Assembly (NCBI RefSeq): GCF_039727615.1
Contig: NZ_CP152474.1
Location: forward strand, 1,736,001-1,800,000
Direction of reading: 5' to 3'
DNA length: 64,000 nucleotides
From: Leclercia sp. S52
GTDB lineage: Bacteria; Pseudomonadota; Gammaproteobacteria; Enterobacterales; Enterobacteriaceae
Shown here: piece by piece, positions 1 to 8,397 of the stretch
How positions within the stretch are numbered: position 1 is the first letter of the stretch
Layout of the letters: each line of letters begins with the position of its first letter
The notes under the pieces: generated by a model
Databases searched by the model: none
The model's input: the letters and a program-made list of their open reading frames with translations, nothing else
What the model was told of the DNA's origin: nothing
Made by a program: the position numbers and the translations under genes

Positions 1-207
1 ATCTTTTTCCGGGCCCGACAATAAGTGGTCGCCTTTACTTCTGCCGCTGACGTGCCCGTTAATGATTTTGACAATCGAGCAGTCGGGGGTGGTGAGATTG
101 TGTAAAACCACCTCCTGATTGGCGGACAGCGTGCCCGCCAGCGCCTCCATGGCCGCTTCAAGTGGCCCGGAAATCAGCTCAATTTGGTCTGCATATTCTG
201 ATTTCAT
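1..207 (-). CDS. YheO-like PAS domain transcriptional regulator (5' part only)
   Basis: This is the first 69 codons of a gene that runs off the left edge of the window. The start ATG at 207 is preceded by AAGGA at a normal distance. The N-terminal sequence contains a stretch reading IINGHVSGRSKGD, the signature of the YheO-like PAS domain found in DauR/YheO-type regulators, which carry a C-terminal helix-turn-helix that lies outside the window here. These regulators control amino acid or amide metabolism in the few cases studied. The ligand and targets of this one cannot be told. Family assignment is fairly sure; the role is not. Confidence 0.75.
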   Translation of the reverse strand, partial: MKSEYADQIELISGPLEAAMEALAGTLSANQEVVLHNLTTPDCSIVKIINGHVSGRSKGDHLLSGPEKD

Positions 208-424
208 CGTTATTCCTTCGTCTGGGTCATTGTCAGGGCCACGAGTTTACCATCTGCCAACCGAACCTTCGCCTGTGCCGGGCGTGAATGGGCTGGCAGG
301 ATTAAATTATACTCATAATGTTTAATTATCAACAAAAAGTTGATTTGTGGATTTTGCGGGGGTAAATTCCCTGCACCTGATGGCGGGCTCCCGTTCCGGA
401 AGTCCATAAGAAGTGGAAACACTC

Positions 425-782
425 ATGAAAATTATTGGTGTAGCGGTATTAGCGGGTTTGCTGGCGGCATGCAGTTATATTCATCCCTTTGGCGATGCGA
501 CGGAGTATCAGTCGTATTCGGTCTCATCTCACCCGGGGCTGGGGGGGGCGCTATCACTGCATACGCAACGTTTTGTCGTCTGAGGGCTATGGCGTTGAGG
601 TTATTTTCCCGCAAGCGGATACCCCTAATTTTTTTGATATCACCAAAGGGCAGGAGCGGATCGCGCAGGTGGATATGTACCATGTGACCGGGGCCCGGAC
701 GATGGATATCACGCTTATTGCGGGGGCAAAAACAACCCTCAGGACGCTGGATGGCATCATGCAGCCGTGCGTAAGGCGGTAA
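425..782 (+). pseudogene. Small lipoprotein, frameshifted in a G8 tract
   Basis: The reading frame opens at 425 with a lipoprotein signal peptide ending in the lipobox LAAC (Cys about residue 16). It runs for about 40 residues and then meets a run of eight G (541-548). Read straight through, it stops soon after. With seven G the frame continues cleanly to a TAA at 780-782, giving a protein of about 118 residues with the segments VEVIFPQADTPNFF and RTLDGIMQPCVRR. I do not recognise the family; it is probably an outer-membrane-anchored periplasmic protein. The break may be a sequencing error, a true mutation or slippage-based phase variation. The frame after the run is free of stops, which argues that the damage is recent or artefactual. 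Confidence 0.6.
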
Positions 783-882
783 TACGACGTTTGAGCTGTG
801 CGGCCTGTTCCCCCTCCGCCTTGAGACCAATATGCTAGGATAAGCAAAAAAAATCAGGCGCAAATCAGCAAGAGGGAGAGAC

Positions 883-1471
883 ATGATAAGAAAAAACAGG
901 ATCGTGGTGGATTACTCATTATCCGTTTTAGAGCGCACTCAAGCCGGGAAGCTCATCCACGATCATAAAAAAAGCGTATCTCGAACCCTACGGTTATATT
1001 TCTCTCATTCAAAAGGCTGCGGTCTCTATTTTAGCGATCGCGGTTTTATTTAATGTGATTACTTTGCTGCAGCTAAGCCTGAGAACTACTCTGGACAGTG
1101 ATTTTCTGGCAAGAACCAAAATGTTCAGTATCGCTCTGCTGGTGCTGTTTGGCGTCGCGCTGGCGCTGTTTAAATTGTATGACGTGATGATGAATAACGT
1201 TATGCAGAAGCAGCAACGGGTTGAACAGGAAGACCAGGAGATCTTACAAAAAGTTAAATTAAACCGATTCTTTGTTGAAACTATTACCCCTAACGCCAGC
1301 GGCAAGATCTACTGGAAAAATGTTAAGGACAGCTACAGGGAAAATGGGTTTATTTTTATCCATATGAAGAATGATAATTGTGTAGTAATTCCTGAACGGG
1401 TTTTTGCTTCTGCCAGCGAAGCCGCAGAGGTTTTTGACTTTATCACCATGCAGATAGCGCAAAATAAATAA
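883..1471 (+). pseudogene. YcxB-like membrane protein, frameshifted in an A7 tract
   Basis: The start at 883 follows a good AGAGGGAGAG ribosome site. The first about 30 codons lead into seven A (967-973). With six A the frame joins the one that ends at 1471 and gives a protein of about 195 residues. It has a short N-terminal domain, two adjacent hydrophobic segments (ISLIQKAAVSILAIAVLFNV and MFSIALLVLFGVALALF) and a C-terminal soluble domain ending FDFITMQIAQNK. This layout is typical of YcxB-like proteins, whose function is unknown. Without the correction only a GTG-started fragment from 1055 could be made. The gene ends 3 bases before the AraC gene and may be cotranscribed with it. Confidence 0.6.
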
Positions 1472-1474
1472 ACC

Positions 1475-2269
1475 ATGACCACCCAACAGCAGTTCAGCTT
1501 TGACACGCGCCCGCTGGTGCCCTTTGCCCATGATTACACCCATGGCGAAACGGAGCCCTGGCACAGCCACACCTGTGCCCAGCTTCTGCATACCCTGAGC
1601 GGAGTGGTGCGCGTGGAGACCGCGCAGGGATTCTGGATTGTACCGCCGGGGCGGGGCGTCTGGCTGCCTGCCGGGACGCAGCACCGCCTGCTGATCACCG
1701 GTAACGTGGCGGCCCGGACGCTGTTTATCGATCCCTTTGCCCGGGCGGATTTGCCGTCGGTTTGCCAGGTGGTGCAGATTTCTACCCTGCTGCGCGAGCT
1801 GATCGTCGCCTCGCTGCAGCTGCCGGAAAACTATGCGGCGGGTAGCCGGGCGGAACGCATTTATGAGCTGATCCTCGATGAAATCCGTGGGATAAGCGTG
1901 CTGCCGTTCAACCTTCCGGAGCCTCAGGCACCTGCGCTGCTGGGGCTGTGTCGCCAGATCCAGGCCGAGCCAGGCATCCGCTGGACCACGGCGCTGGCCG
2001 CCAGCCAGTTAAACATCAGCGAGCGCACCCTGCTGCGGCATTTTCGCCAGCAGACCGGGCTGGCATTCAGCGAATGGCTGCGCCGGGCGCGGCTGATGGA
2101 GGCGTTGAACCGCCTGGCCCAGGGGCAGTCGGTGCTTCGGGTGGCGCTGGACCTCGGCTATGAGAGTCACAGCGCCTTCAGCGCCATGTTCCGCCGCACC
2201 CTCGGCGTGGCCCCGAGCGACTACTTCCAGCCCGCGTCACTCTCCGGCAGCGCGTTAAGCAAGGCCTGA
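1475..2269 (+). CDS. AraC family transcriptional regulator with cupin N-terminus
   Basis: This 264-residue protein has an N-terminal cupin-type sensor domain (HSHTCAQLLHTLSGVVRVET around residues 30-55) and a C-terminal double helix-turn-helix of the AraC type (about residues 160-255, with LDLGYESHSAFSAMFRRTLG in the second motif). The arrangement resembles NimR/YeaM-like regulators, which often control an adjacent transporter or enzyme. It begins 3 bases after the YcxB-like gene. Its 3' end overlaps the 3' end of the leuA-like gene on the other strand by 49 bases. The target is unknown; the convergent leuA-like gene is not an obvious one because no shared promoter region exists. Confidence 0.85.
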   Translation: MTTQQQFSFDTRPLVPFAHDYTHGETEPWHSHTCAQLLHTLSGVVRVETAQGFWIVPPGRGVWLPAGTQHRLLITGNVAARTLFIDPFARADLPSVCQVVQISTLLRELIVASLQLPENYAAGSRAERIYELILDEIRGISVLPFNLPEPQAPALLGLCRQIQAEPGIRWTTALAASQLNISERTLLRHFRQQTGLAFSEWLRRARLMEALNRLAQGQSVLRVALDLGYESHSAFSAMFRRTLGVAPSDYFQPASLSGSALSKA

Positions 2270-3898
2270 AGCGACGCCCGGGAAACATCGTTGTCGATAC
2301 CGGTTCCCCAGCGGCTCATCCCTTGCTTAGCACTGCAGCGAATATAGGCCGCCGATCGGCTTTCGCTGCACCTGCCGAGCGTATGCTCGTGATAATCCTC
2401 GATCGCAAACGTCAGGTTAAAGCTGGCCTTTATCGCACCGGCGGCGGCCGAGAGCAGGCCGTTGCCTTTCCCCTCTAAGGTCACAATGCCCTCGGCAGTC
2501 TGCACGCGGGCCCACAGTGCCAGCCCACCGTCGGCCTGGCTTTCGGTCCGGTAATCCAGCAGCTGCCGCGGGGCATGCTGATGCGGGCCATAGAGCTCGC
2601 GATAGAGCTGCCACAGCGCACTCAGCGTCATCTCGTTTCCTTCCCGGTCGGTGTGCGCCTGCACGTGGCGGCTGAAATCCTGCTGCAGCGCCCGGGGCAG
2701 CACCAGACCATGATTTTGCTCCAGCATCCAGGCCGCGCCGCTTTTGCCGGACTGGCTGTTGACGCGGATCACCGCCTCATAGCTACAGCCGATATCGTTC
2801 GGATCGACCGGCAGATAGGGCATCTCCCAGCGCGGGGAGGCCGACTGTTCACGGGCGTGAAAGCCTTTCTTGATCGCGTCCTGATGCGAGCCTGAGAAGG
2901 CGGTAAACGCCAGTTTGCCGGCATAAGGGTGGCGCGGATGCACCGGCAGCTGGTTGCACTGCTCCACCAGCTCCACCACCTGCTTCATATCGCTGAAATC
3001 AAGCTGGGGCGAAATCCCCTGGCTGTAGAGATTCATCGCCAGCGTCACCAGGCAGACGTTCCCGGTGCGCTCCCCGTTGCCAAACAGACAACCTTCCACC
3101 CGGTCGGCACCGGCAAGCAGGGCCAGCTCGGCGCTGGCAACGCCGCTGCCGCGATCGTTGTGGGGATGCACGCTGATGCAGACCTCGCGTCGGCGTGAGA
3201 AGTGACGGCAAAAGTACTCGATCTGATCGGCATAGACGTTGGGCGTATTGACCTCGACCGTAGCGGGCAGGTTAACGATCATCGGTCGTGCGGATGAGGG
3301 CTGCCAGACATCCGCCACCGCCTCACAGATTTGCAGGGCAAACTCCGGCTCGGTAAAGCAGAAGGTTTCCGGCGAGTATTCGTAACTCCAGCGCGTCTGG
3401 GGGGTTAGCCTCGCACAGGGCGCGGATCTGGCGCGTGGCGCTGACGGCGAGCTGGATAATGTCTTCTTTGCTCTGGCGGAACACCAGTTGGCGGAACAGC
3501 GGCGCGGTGGCGTTGTAAAGATGCACCGTGGCGCATTTCGCCCCTTCCAGCGAGGCAAAGGTGCGCTCAATCAGATCGCTGCGGGCCTGGGTGAGCACCT
3601 GAATGGTGACGTCATCCGGGATGCGCTGCTCCTCAATCAGCTGACGGACAAACTGAAAGTCCGTCTCCGAGGCGGAGGGGAACGCGACCTCGATCTCCTT
3701 AAATCCGCACTTCAGCAGCTGCTCCCAGAAGCGCAGCTTGCGCGGGATATCCATCGGCTCGGCCAGCGCCTGGTTGCCATCGCGCAGGTCGGTAGAGAGC
3801 CAGCGCGGGGCGTGGGTCAGGGTCTTGTCCGGCCACTGGCGGTCGGGTAAGGCAATCGGGGCAAAGGCGGCGTACTTCTGCGAGGGGTTGAGCAGCAT
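2221..3898 (-). pseudogene. leuA: 2-isopropylmalate synthase, LeuA2-type, frameshifted
   Basis: Joined across one frameshift, this gives a protein of about 558 residues of the longer (fungal/actinobacterial) 2-isopropylmalate synthase class, which condenses 2-oxoisovalerate and acetyl-CoA. Visible landmarks are DLRDGNQAL near the N-terminus (metal and substrate binding), the HPHNDRGSG metal site in the middle and a C-terminal regulatory domain. The break is in six G at 3399-3404 (six C in the coding strand). With five, the sequence reads [17 protein letters not shown], the normal family sequence. It is distinct from the leu-operon LeuA of enterics and would be a second copy, possibly for another 2-oxo acid elongation. 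It follows a LysR gene on the same strand after a 95-base gap. Confidence 0.8.
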
Positions 3899-3993
3899 AG
3901 TTGTTCTCCAGGTGATGTTGTGTTTTTATCCTGGCGAAAAAGGGGGCAGGGCACTGGCGCAAAACTGACAACCTGTGGCGAGGATCCGCCATA

Positions 3994-4866
3994 TCAGGTC
4001 ACCCTGAGCAGTGCCGCCTCCATCAGCTGCTCCAGCATCGTCTGGGCTTTGGCCCCGTCCTTTTGTTCCAGCGAGATCCCGAGGCTCCCCGGCGTGGGCA
4101 GAACATTTCCCGCCACCCGCAGGTTGCCTGGCATCCCGATACGGGTGCGCAGCGTGATACCAAGCCCCGCCTGCACCGCCGCCCAGATCCCGCTCAGGCT
4201 GTGGCTGACAAACACTACCCGCCAGGGGATGCCCGCCCGGTTCAGACAGTCGATGGCATGGGATCGCATCAGGCAGGGGTGTTCAAACATCACCAGCGGC
4301 AGGGGCTCGCCCCCGGCCAGCAGGGCGCTGATGTCCAGATCAGGGTGCTGGATCCACGCCATCTGGCTCTGGCCGATTGTCCGGCCCTGTCGCTGTTCGC
4401 GCGGGTTCTGCCACAGCAGCACCATATCGAGGGCGTTATCATCAAAGGCGGTGAGCAAAGCCCGGTTGCGATCCACCCGGGCAATGATCCGCACGCCGGG
4501 ATGGTGGCGTTTGAATTCTCCCAGAATGCCCGGCATCAGCGACTCGCCAAAATCCTCCTGCATGCCGATGCGGATCTCCTCCTGCAGCTGCTCGCCTTTC
4601 AGGGCGCGCTGCATCTCATCATTCAGCGTCAGCATCCGGCGGGCATAGCCCATGACGATCTCGCCATCCCGGGTCAGCGCCAGGCCGCGACCCTTCTTCA
4701 TCACCAGTTCAGCTCCGCACTGCTGTTCCAGCTTTTTCAGCTGGGCGCTCACCGCCGAGGTGGAGCGGCAAAGCCGGATGGCGGCCTGAGCAAAGCTGCC
4801 GCACTCCATGCCGGTGACAAAAGTGCGCAGAGCGTCGAGGTCGAGCGTCGGGGGAAGCTTGTTCAT
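3994..4866 (-). CDS. LysR family transcriptional regulator
   Basis: This 290-residue protein has the LysR N-terminal winged helix (LRTFVTGMECGSFAQAAIRL, then STSAVSAQLKKLEQQCGAEL) and a C-terminal effector-binding domain. It is divergent from the carboxymuconolactone decarboxylase/tautomerase/DUF4865 genes, with 100 bases between the two start codons. By the usual LysR logic it most likely regulates that operon from this shared region. The leuA-like gene lies downstream on the same strand and could be cotranscribed. The inducer is unknown. Confidence 0.88.
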   Translation of the reverse strand: MNKLPPTLDLDALRTFVTGMECGSFAQAAIRLCRSTSAVSAQLKKLEQQCGAELVMKKGRGLALTRDGEIVMGYARRMLTLNDEMQRALKGEQLQEEIRIGMQEDFGESLMPGILGEFKRHHPGVRIIARVDRNRALLTAFDDNALDMVLLWQNPREQRQGRTIGQSQMAWIQHPDLDISALLAGGEPLPLVMFEHPCLMRSHAIDCLNRAGIPWRVVFVSHSLSGIWAAVQAGLGITLRTRIGMPGNLRVAGNVLPTPGSLGISLEQKDGAKAQTMLEQLMEAALLRVT

Positions 4867-4966
4867 AATCGTCCTGAAATACGGGATGGTACGCCGAAGA
4901 TTATTTGATTTTCAGGATGAAAATATGGCGCCAGAATCGCCTTACTGTCAATACGGAGAGAACATC

Positions 4967-5275
4967 ATGGCGAAATCACTCACGGCTGAAACCCTGGCCC
5001 GCGTCGCGCCTAAGCTGGCCGAGCTGAGCAGGGAGGTCCTGTTCAATGATATCTGGAAACGTGACGCGCTTTCCCCGCGCGACCGTAGTCTGATCACCCT
5101 GGCCACCCTGACGGCGCTGGGGCGCGTGCAGCAGCTGCCCTGGCATATCGACTTCGCGCAGCAAAACGGCCTGAGCAGAGAGGAGATCGCCGAAGCCTTC
5201 ACCCATCTGGCGTTCTACGCCGGCTGGCCGGCGGCGGTGTCGGCGCTTGGCTGTCTGGACGAGGAGTCACGCTGA
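4967..5275 (+). CDS. Carboxymuconolactone decarboxylase family protein
   Basis: This 102-residue protein has the compact all-helical CMD fold signature: LSPRDRSLITLATLTALGR, then LPWHIDFAQQNGLSREEIAE and HLAFYAGWPAA. The start at 4967 follows GGAGAG. There is no CxxC pair, so it belongs to the decarboxylase-like rather than the AhpD-like peroxidase branch. It is the first gene of a three-gene operon: its stop overlaps the start of the tautomerase gene by one base. Proteins of this kind often act on lactones or cyclic intermediates of aromatic breakdown; the substrate here cannot be told. Confidence 0.88.
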   Translation: MAKSLTAETLARVAPKLAELSREVLFNDIWKRDALSPRDRSLITLATLTALGRVQQLPWHIDFAQQNGLSREEIAEAFTHLAFYAGWPAAVSALGCLDEESR

Positions 5276-5664
5276 TGCCTTTCACCCGTATCTCCCTGCG
5301 TCCGGGGTATAGCGACGCGCAGATTGCACAGATCTCCGACATCCTGCAGCAGAGCCTGGAGGCGGAGTTTGCCGTCCCGCCGGGGGATCGCTTTCAGATT
5401 TTTGAGGCGCTTCCGGCCGGACTACGCGTGTTTGACCGCCACTATAAAAGCAAAGGGCGTAGCGAGAATTTTATTCAGTTTCATATTCTGGCGGGCAAGC
5501 CCCGCTCGCGCGAGCAGAAGCAAAATCTCTGCCGCCTGCTGTGCGAACGGCTGCATGCGACGCTGGCTATTCATCCGGATGACGTGATGGTGATGATCCA
5601 CTTCAACACCGCCGATGACTGGAGCTTCAGCCAGGGGCGGATGCTGTCGGAGGAGGGGTTATGA
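5275..5664 (+). CDS. Tautomerase family protein
   Basis: This 129-residue protein begins MPFTRISL, so after methionine removal it exposes the N-terminal proline that is the catalytic base of the 4-oxalocrotonate tautomerase superfamily. The length and the C-terminal DDVMVMIHFNTADDWSFSQG fit the longer Tautomerase_2 group. It is translationally coupled on both sides: one base overlaps the CMD gene and four bases (ATGA) overlap the DUF4865 gene. It probably isomerises an unsaturated keto acid in the same pathway as its neighbours. Confidence 0.88.
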   Translation: MPFTRISLRPGYSDAQIAQISDILQQSLEAEFAVPPGDRFQIFEALPAGLRVFDRHYKSKGRSENFIQFHILAGKPRSREQKQNLCRLLCERLHATLAIHPDDVMVMIHFNTADDWSFSQGRMLSEEGL

Positions 5665-6191
5665 TCGTGATGCAATACCGCTTCACCCTGCCTGCTGACT
5701 ACGACATGGCGATCGTTGAGAACCGCATTGCGGAGAACGGCGCGAAGCTGGATGGCTTCGCCGGGCTGCTGTTTAAGGCGTATCTCGTTGCCCGACGTGA
5801 AGACGACTATACCGAAGAGAACCGCTATGCGCCGCTTTACGTCTGGGAACATGCCGGCGCGATGGCGCAGTTTTTACAGAGCCCCGGCTTTCGCAAGCTG
5901 ACGCAGGATTTTGGCTGGCCGCAGATTGATACCTGGCTGGCGCTGCGTCTGCCTGCAATTGATGACGTCCGGGATGCTGCCTGGCTGTCGATGACCCGAC
6001 AGCCGATCGCCGCGCACAGCGATCTGTCGGCGCTGGCGATGCACGCGCCGCTCTGCGCCTGGGACGTCAGCCGCTGGCAGCTGTTACAGGTGGATTTTGG
6101 CAACGCGCCGCAGGCCGGGAAGGAGAATTACCGTATTGGCTACGTGGCCAGTGGGGTTACGGATCTAAACGCTGCCACTCCTCACGCGTGA
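5661..6191 (+). CDS. DUF4865 family protein
   Basis: This 176-residue protein belongs to the DUF4865 family, recognised from MQYRFTLPADYDMAIVENRI at the start, the RYAPLYVWEH segment and the GYVASGVTDL C-terminus. The function is not known, but this gene is commonly found in operons with a tautomerase and a LysR gene, as here. It starts inside the tautomerase stop (ATGA overlap). Its last 35 bases overlap the 3' end of the acetyltransferase gene on the opposite strand. Confidence 0.8.
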   Translation: MIVMQYRFTLPADYDMAIVENRIAENGAKLDGFAGLLFKAYLVARREDDYTEENRYAPLYVWEHAGAMAQFLQSPGFRKLTQDFGWPQIDTWLALRLPAIDDVRDAAWLSMTRQPIAAHSDLSALAMHAPLCAWDVSRWQLLQVDFGNAPQAGKENYRIGYVASGVTDLNAATPHA

Positions 6192-6702
6192 TCTCCCACA
6201 ACTCCGTGTCCAGCTCACCGGAGACGTATTGTCCTTTTTCGACGCGAACTAAACGCATGCCGCTGCGCTCTGACAGGTTTCTGGACCGGCTGTTGACGGC
6301 CGCTTTCGGGGCGCGCAACACCTCGCGCTTCAGGTCGGTGAACCAGAAGCGGGTCACCGCCCGGCAGGCTTCGGTCATATAACCCTGGCCCTGGTATTCC
6401 GGGACCAGCCAGAAGCCGCGGTTATTGTCCGGCGTATCCATCAGGCAAATGACGCCGATCACCTCCTGCGGCTCCGCTTTCCGGCGTAGCGTCCAGTACC
6501 ATCCTGTGCCTTCCTCGCTTGCGGGCAGAGCAACGTTCTCGACATAGTGCTGCGCCCCGTTATCGGGATAGGGCCAGGGGATGCTGGCGATCAGATAGCG
6601 CACGATTTCCCAGCGCGGGAAGATGCGCTGGATCTGGATGGCATCTTCAGAGGCGAGGGGGGTGAGCAGCAAGCGTTCGGTGTCGAGAGGTGGGGTCGCC
6701 AT
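6157..6702 (-). CDS. GNAT family N-acetyltransferase
   Basis: This 181-residue protein has the RimJ/RimL-type GNAT pattern: TERLLLTPLASEDA at the N-terminus, GVICLMDTPDNNRGFWLVPE in the central strands, and the acetyl-CoA-binding QGQGYMTEACRAVTRFWF. It probably acetylates a protein N-terminus or a small amine. Its 3' end overlaps the DUF4865 gene by 35 bases in a tail-to-tail arrangement. It marks the right end of the GC-rich flank; DNA beyond about 6720 becomes markedly AT-rich. Confidence 0.87.
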   Translation of the reverse strand: MATPPLDTERLLLTPLASEDAIQIQRIFPRWEIVRYLIASIPWPYPDNGAQHYVENVALPASEEGTGWYWTLRRKAEPQEVIGVICLMDTPDNNRGFWLVPEYQGQGYMTEACRAVTRFWFTDLKREVLRAPKAAVNSRSRNLSERSGMRLVRVEKGQYVSGELDTELWEITREEWQRLDP

Positions 6703-6949
6703 GGCTTATTTCTCCTTGTTAAGCGGGTAACGGTTGATCCAGTAAAGCAAAAAATAACGTGTCTCGCATCCGGGAACGGACTTTATTTACAGGGAAGCCA
6801 TAAACAACAATTAATATTGATTATTAATATCGTGAAATTTATTTATAAATTATTTCCGAGTTTAAGCGTAATGTATTCACTATCCCGGATGGACAAGTCT
6901 AAAGGATATAGGATTTTCGCATCACTATAAAACCCTGAGGTTTGCGGAA

Positions 6950-7510
6950 ATGTATTACCTGAATTCTGTTAAATGGCCATCTACTGAAGAGGGCGGGTTA
7001 AGACGTCTACGGTTAGGGGAGATTAATCTGGCCAGTACGCTATATGGTTACAGCATTCATTATCATAAAGTCTGGATCCACCGTGAAAGTTATTTTCCTT
7101 TCAATCTACAAGATCCCAATCGGGGTATGGCTCCTGATGGTGAAATGTGGTTCAGGGAGGGAAAATATCAACATGATTTTTCGATGCCTGAAAAGGGAGA
7201 ACCCCAGATTGCACAACACCTTTTCCTGCATGAAATGATGCACATCTGGCAGCATCAGCGTGGAATGTGGGTGCGGATGCGCGGCGCATTTTCATGGGCG
7301 GTGGATTATACCTACAGTCTGGATAAAGCAAAGTTACTTGATTACGGACTGGAGCAGCAGGCCTCCATCGTGAGTGACTACTGGTTATTAAAGCACTATG
7401 GTTTCCTGGGAAACGAGGGTCTTTATGATTACAGGGATTATAATCCATCTCAACCCGTTCTGGCTTTAATGCAGCAATATGAAAAAGTATTAGGGAGTTT
7501 TCCCGGATGA
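6950..7510 (+). CDS. Zincin metallopeptidase-like protein, candidate T6SS effector
   Basis: This 186-residue protein has no signal peptide and carries an HEMMH zinc motif at residues 94-98 followed by IWQHQRG. An acidic EQQA at about residue 135 may supply the third ligand, as in gluzincins. Similar short proteins are annotated as Vgr- or Rhs-related secretion proteins. It overlaps the next gene by four bases (ATGA), so it is translationally coupled to a lipoprotein of the immunity type. A second such lipoprotein and an Hcp follow. Together this suggests a type VI effector acting in the target periplasm, perhaps on peptidoglycan or proteins. The fold call is fairly sure; effector status is inferred from context. 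The DNA is AT-rich compared with both flanks, consistent with transfer. Confidence 0.7.
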   Translation: MYYLNSVKWPSTEEGGLRRLRLGEINLASTLYGYSIHYHKVWIHRESYFPFNLQDPNRGMAPDGEMWFREGKYQHDFSMPEKGEPQIAQHLFLHEMMHIWQHQRGMWVRMRGAFSWAVDYTYSLDKAKLLDYGLEQQASIVSDYWLLKHYGFLGNEGLYDYRDYNPSQPVLALMQQYEKVLGSFPG

Positions 7511-7896
7511 AAATTTCCGTATTAATTATGTCGGTCATTATGTTGACGGGATGCCCACGCAAGGGATATGAAGGTGCGCAATATGGGTTATGGCGAGCAA
7601 TTCATATTGATGGGGATCGCATCTGTTTCACTTTAGATAAAGATGATGTGCTCGAAAGTTATAGCTTTGGACCCAACAGCAACGTATCTAATAAATTGCT
7701 TTATAACTATATCACTAAGTTGTCTTATCCTGATACCTGTTTCACGGCTCATTTTGAAAAAGCGATGATCTATGGTGCAAGATATATGATCAATAAACAA
7801 TGGTATAACTACTCTTTTATTATTGATAATGACGGTCAGGTTTTAGATTTAGGTGGGGAGGCAGTATGTCCTTACCAAATTGTTAATTCTTTATGA
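7507..7896 (+). CDS. Periplasmic lipoprotein, candidate T6SS immunity protein (copy 1)
   Basis: This 129-residue protein has a lipoprotein signal peptide with lipobox LTGC (Cys about residue 16). The mature part contains three spaced cysteines in the motifs RICFTL, DTCFTAHFEKA and AVCPYQ. These line up with the next gene's product (RVCFSV, GSCFTVPLERG, TGCPYI), so the two are paralogues from a tandem duplication. Its ATG overlaps the stop of the zincin gene. Small periplasmic lipoproteins of this pattern are annotated in enterics as putative type VI immunity proteins. I infer it protects the periplasm against the zincin. Confidence 0.68.
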   Translation: MKISVLIMSVIMLTGCPRKGYEGAQYGLWRAIHIDGDRICFTLDKDDVLESYSFGPNSNVSNKLLYNYITKLSYPDTCFTAHFEKAMIYGARYMINKQWYNYSFIIDNDGQVLDLGGEAVCPYQIVNSL

Positions 7897-7938
7897 TTAA
7901 TTCACCCCGGCATCAAGGATTTAAGGAACTTAACAAGG

Positions 7939-8331
7939 ATGGCAAAAATCATATTACTTGCGCTAGTTATGACACTGACTGGATGTATTGGCAAAGATAA
8001 TAAAGGCACGCAGTATGCAAAAATGCGGAGCGTCTATATTGACAGGGATCGTGTCTGTTTCAGTGTTAATAAAAAGGAAGTGCTTAGCAATTATGAGTTT
8101 TCGGCTATAGGTAAGACACATAAAGTATTGATAAGTGGCCGTTCGACTCATTTGTCCTATCCGGGGAGTTGTTTCACGGTTCCTTTGGAAAGGGGCGTTA
8201 TCTACCGAGCGAACTACATGCTGGATAAAAAGAATTATTACGATGCTTTTATTATGGACAGTTCCGGTTATGTTATATATTTATGGACAAATACTGGCTG
8301 TCCGTATATTAGCGTTGTTCCCTGGCAATGA
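7939..8331 (+). CDS. Periplasmic lipoprotein, candidate T6SS immunity protein (copy 2)
   Basis: This 130-residue lipoprotein has lipobox LTGC (Cys about residue 16) and the same three-cysteine pattern as the gene before it. Shared features include a YID-RDR segment before the first cysteine, LSYP before the second, and a C-terminal GCPY. It starts 42 bases after the stop of the first copy. The two copies have diverged strongly, which is expected if they recognise different toxin variants or if one guards against a toxin that has been lost locally. Confidence 0.66.
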   Translation: MAKIILLALVMTLTGCIGKDNKGTQYAKMRSVYIDRDRVCFSVNKKEVLSNYEFSAIGKTHKVLISGRSTHLSYPGSCFTVPLERGVIYRANYMLDKKNYYDAFIMDSSGYVIYLWTNTGCPYISVVPWQ

Positions 8332-8397
8332 GCAATTCAGCTACGCTTTCATCGTTAAGAGTGAAAGCATTATTTTAAAGTAAAGGAGTTACACACC

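Noticed and set aside
210-884. Small reading frames antisense to and upstream of the first lipoprotein
   Set aside because: They overlap the repaired lipoprotein gene, lack ribosome sites and show no domain.
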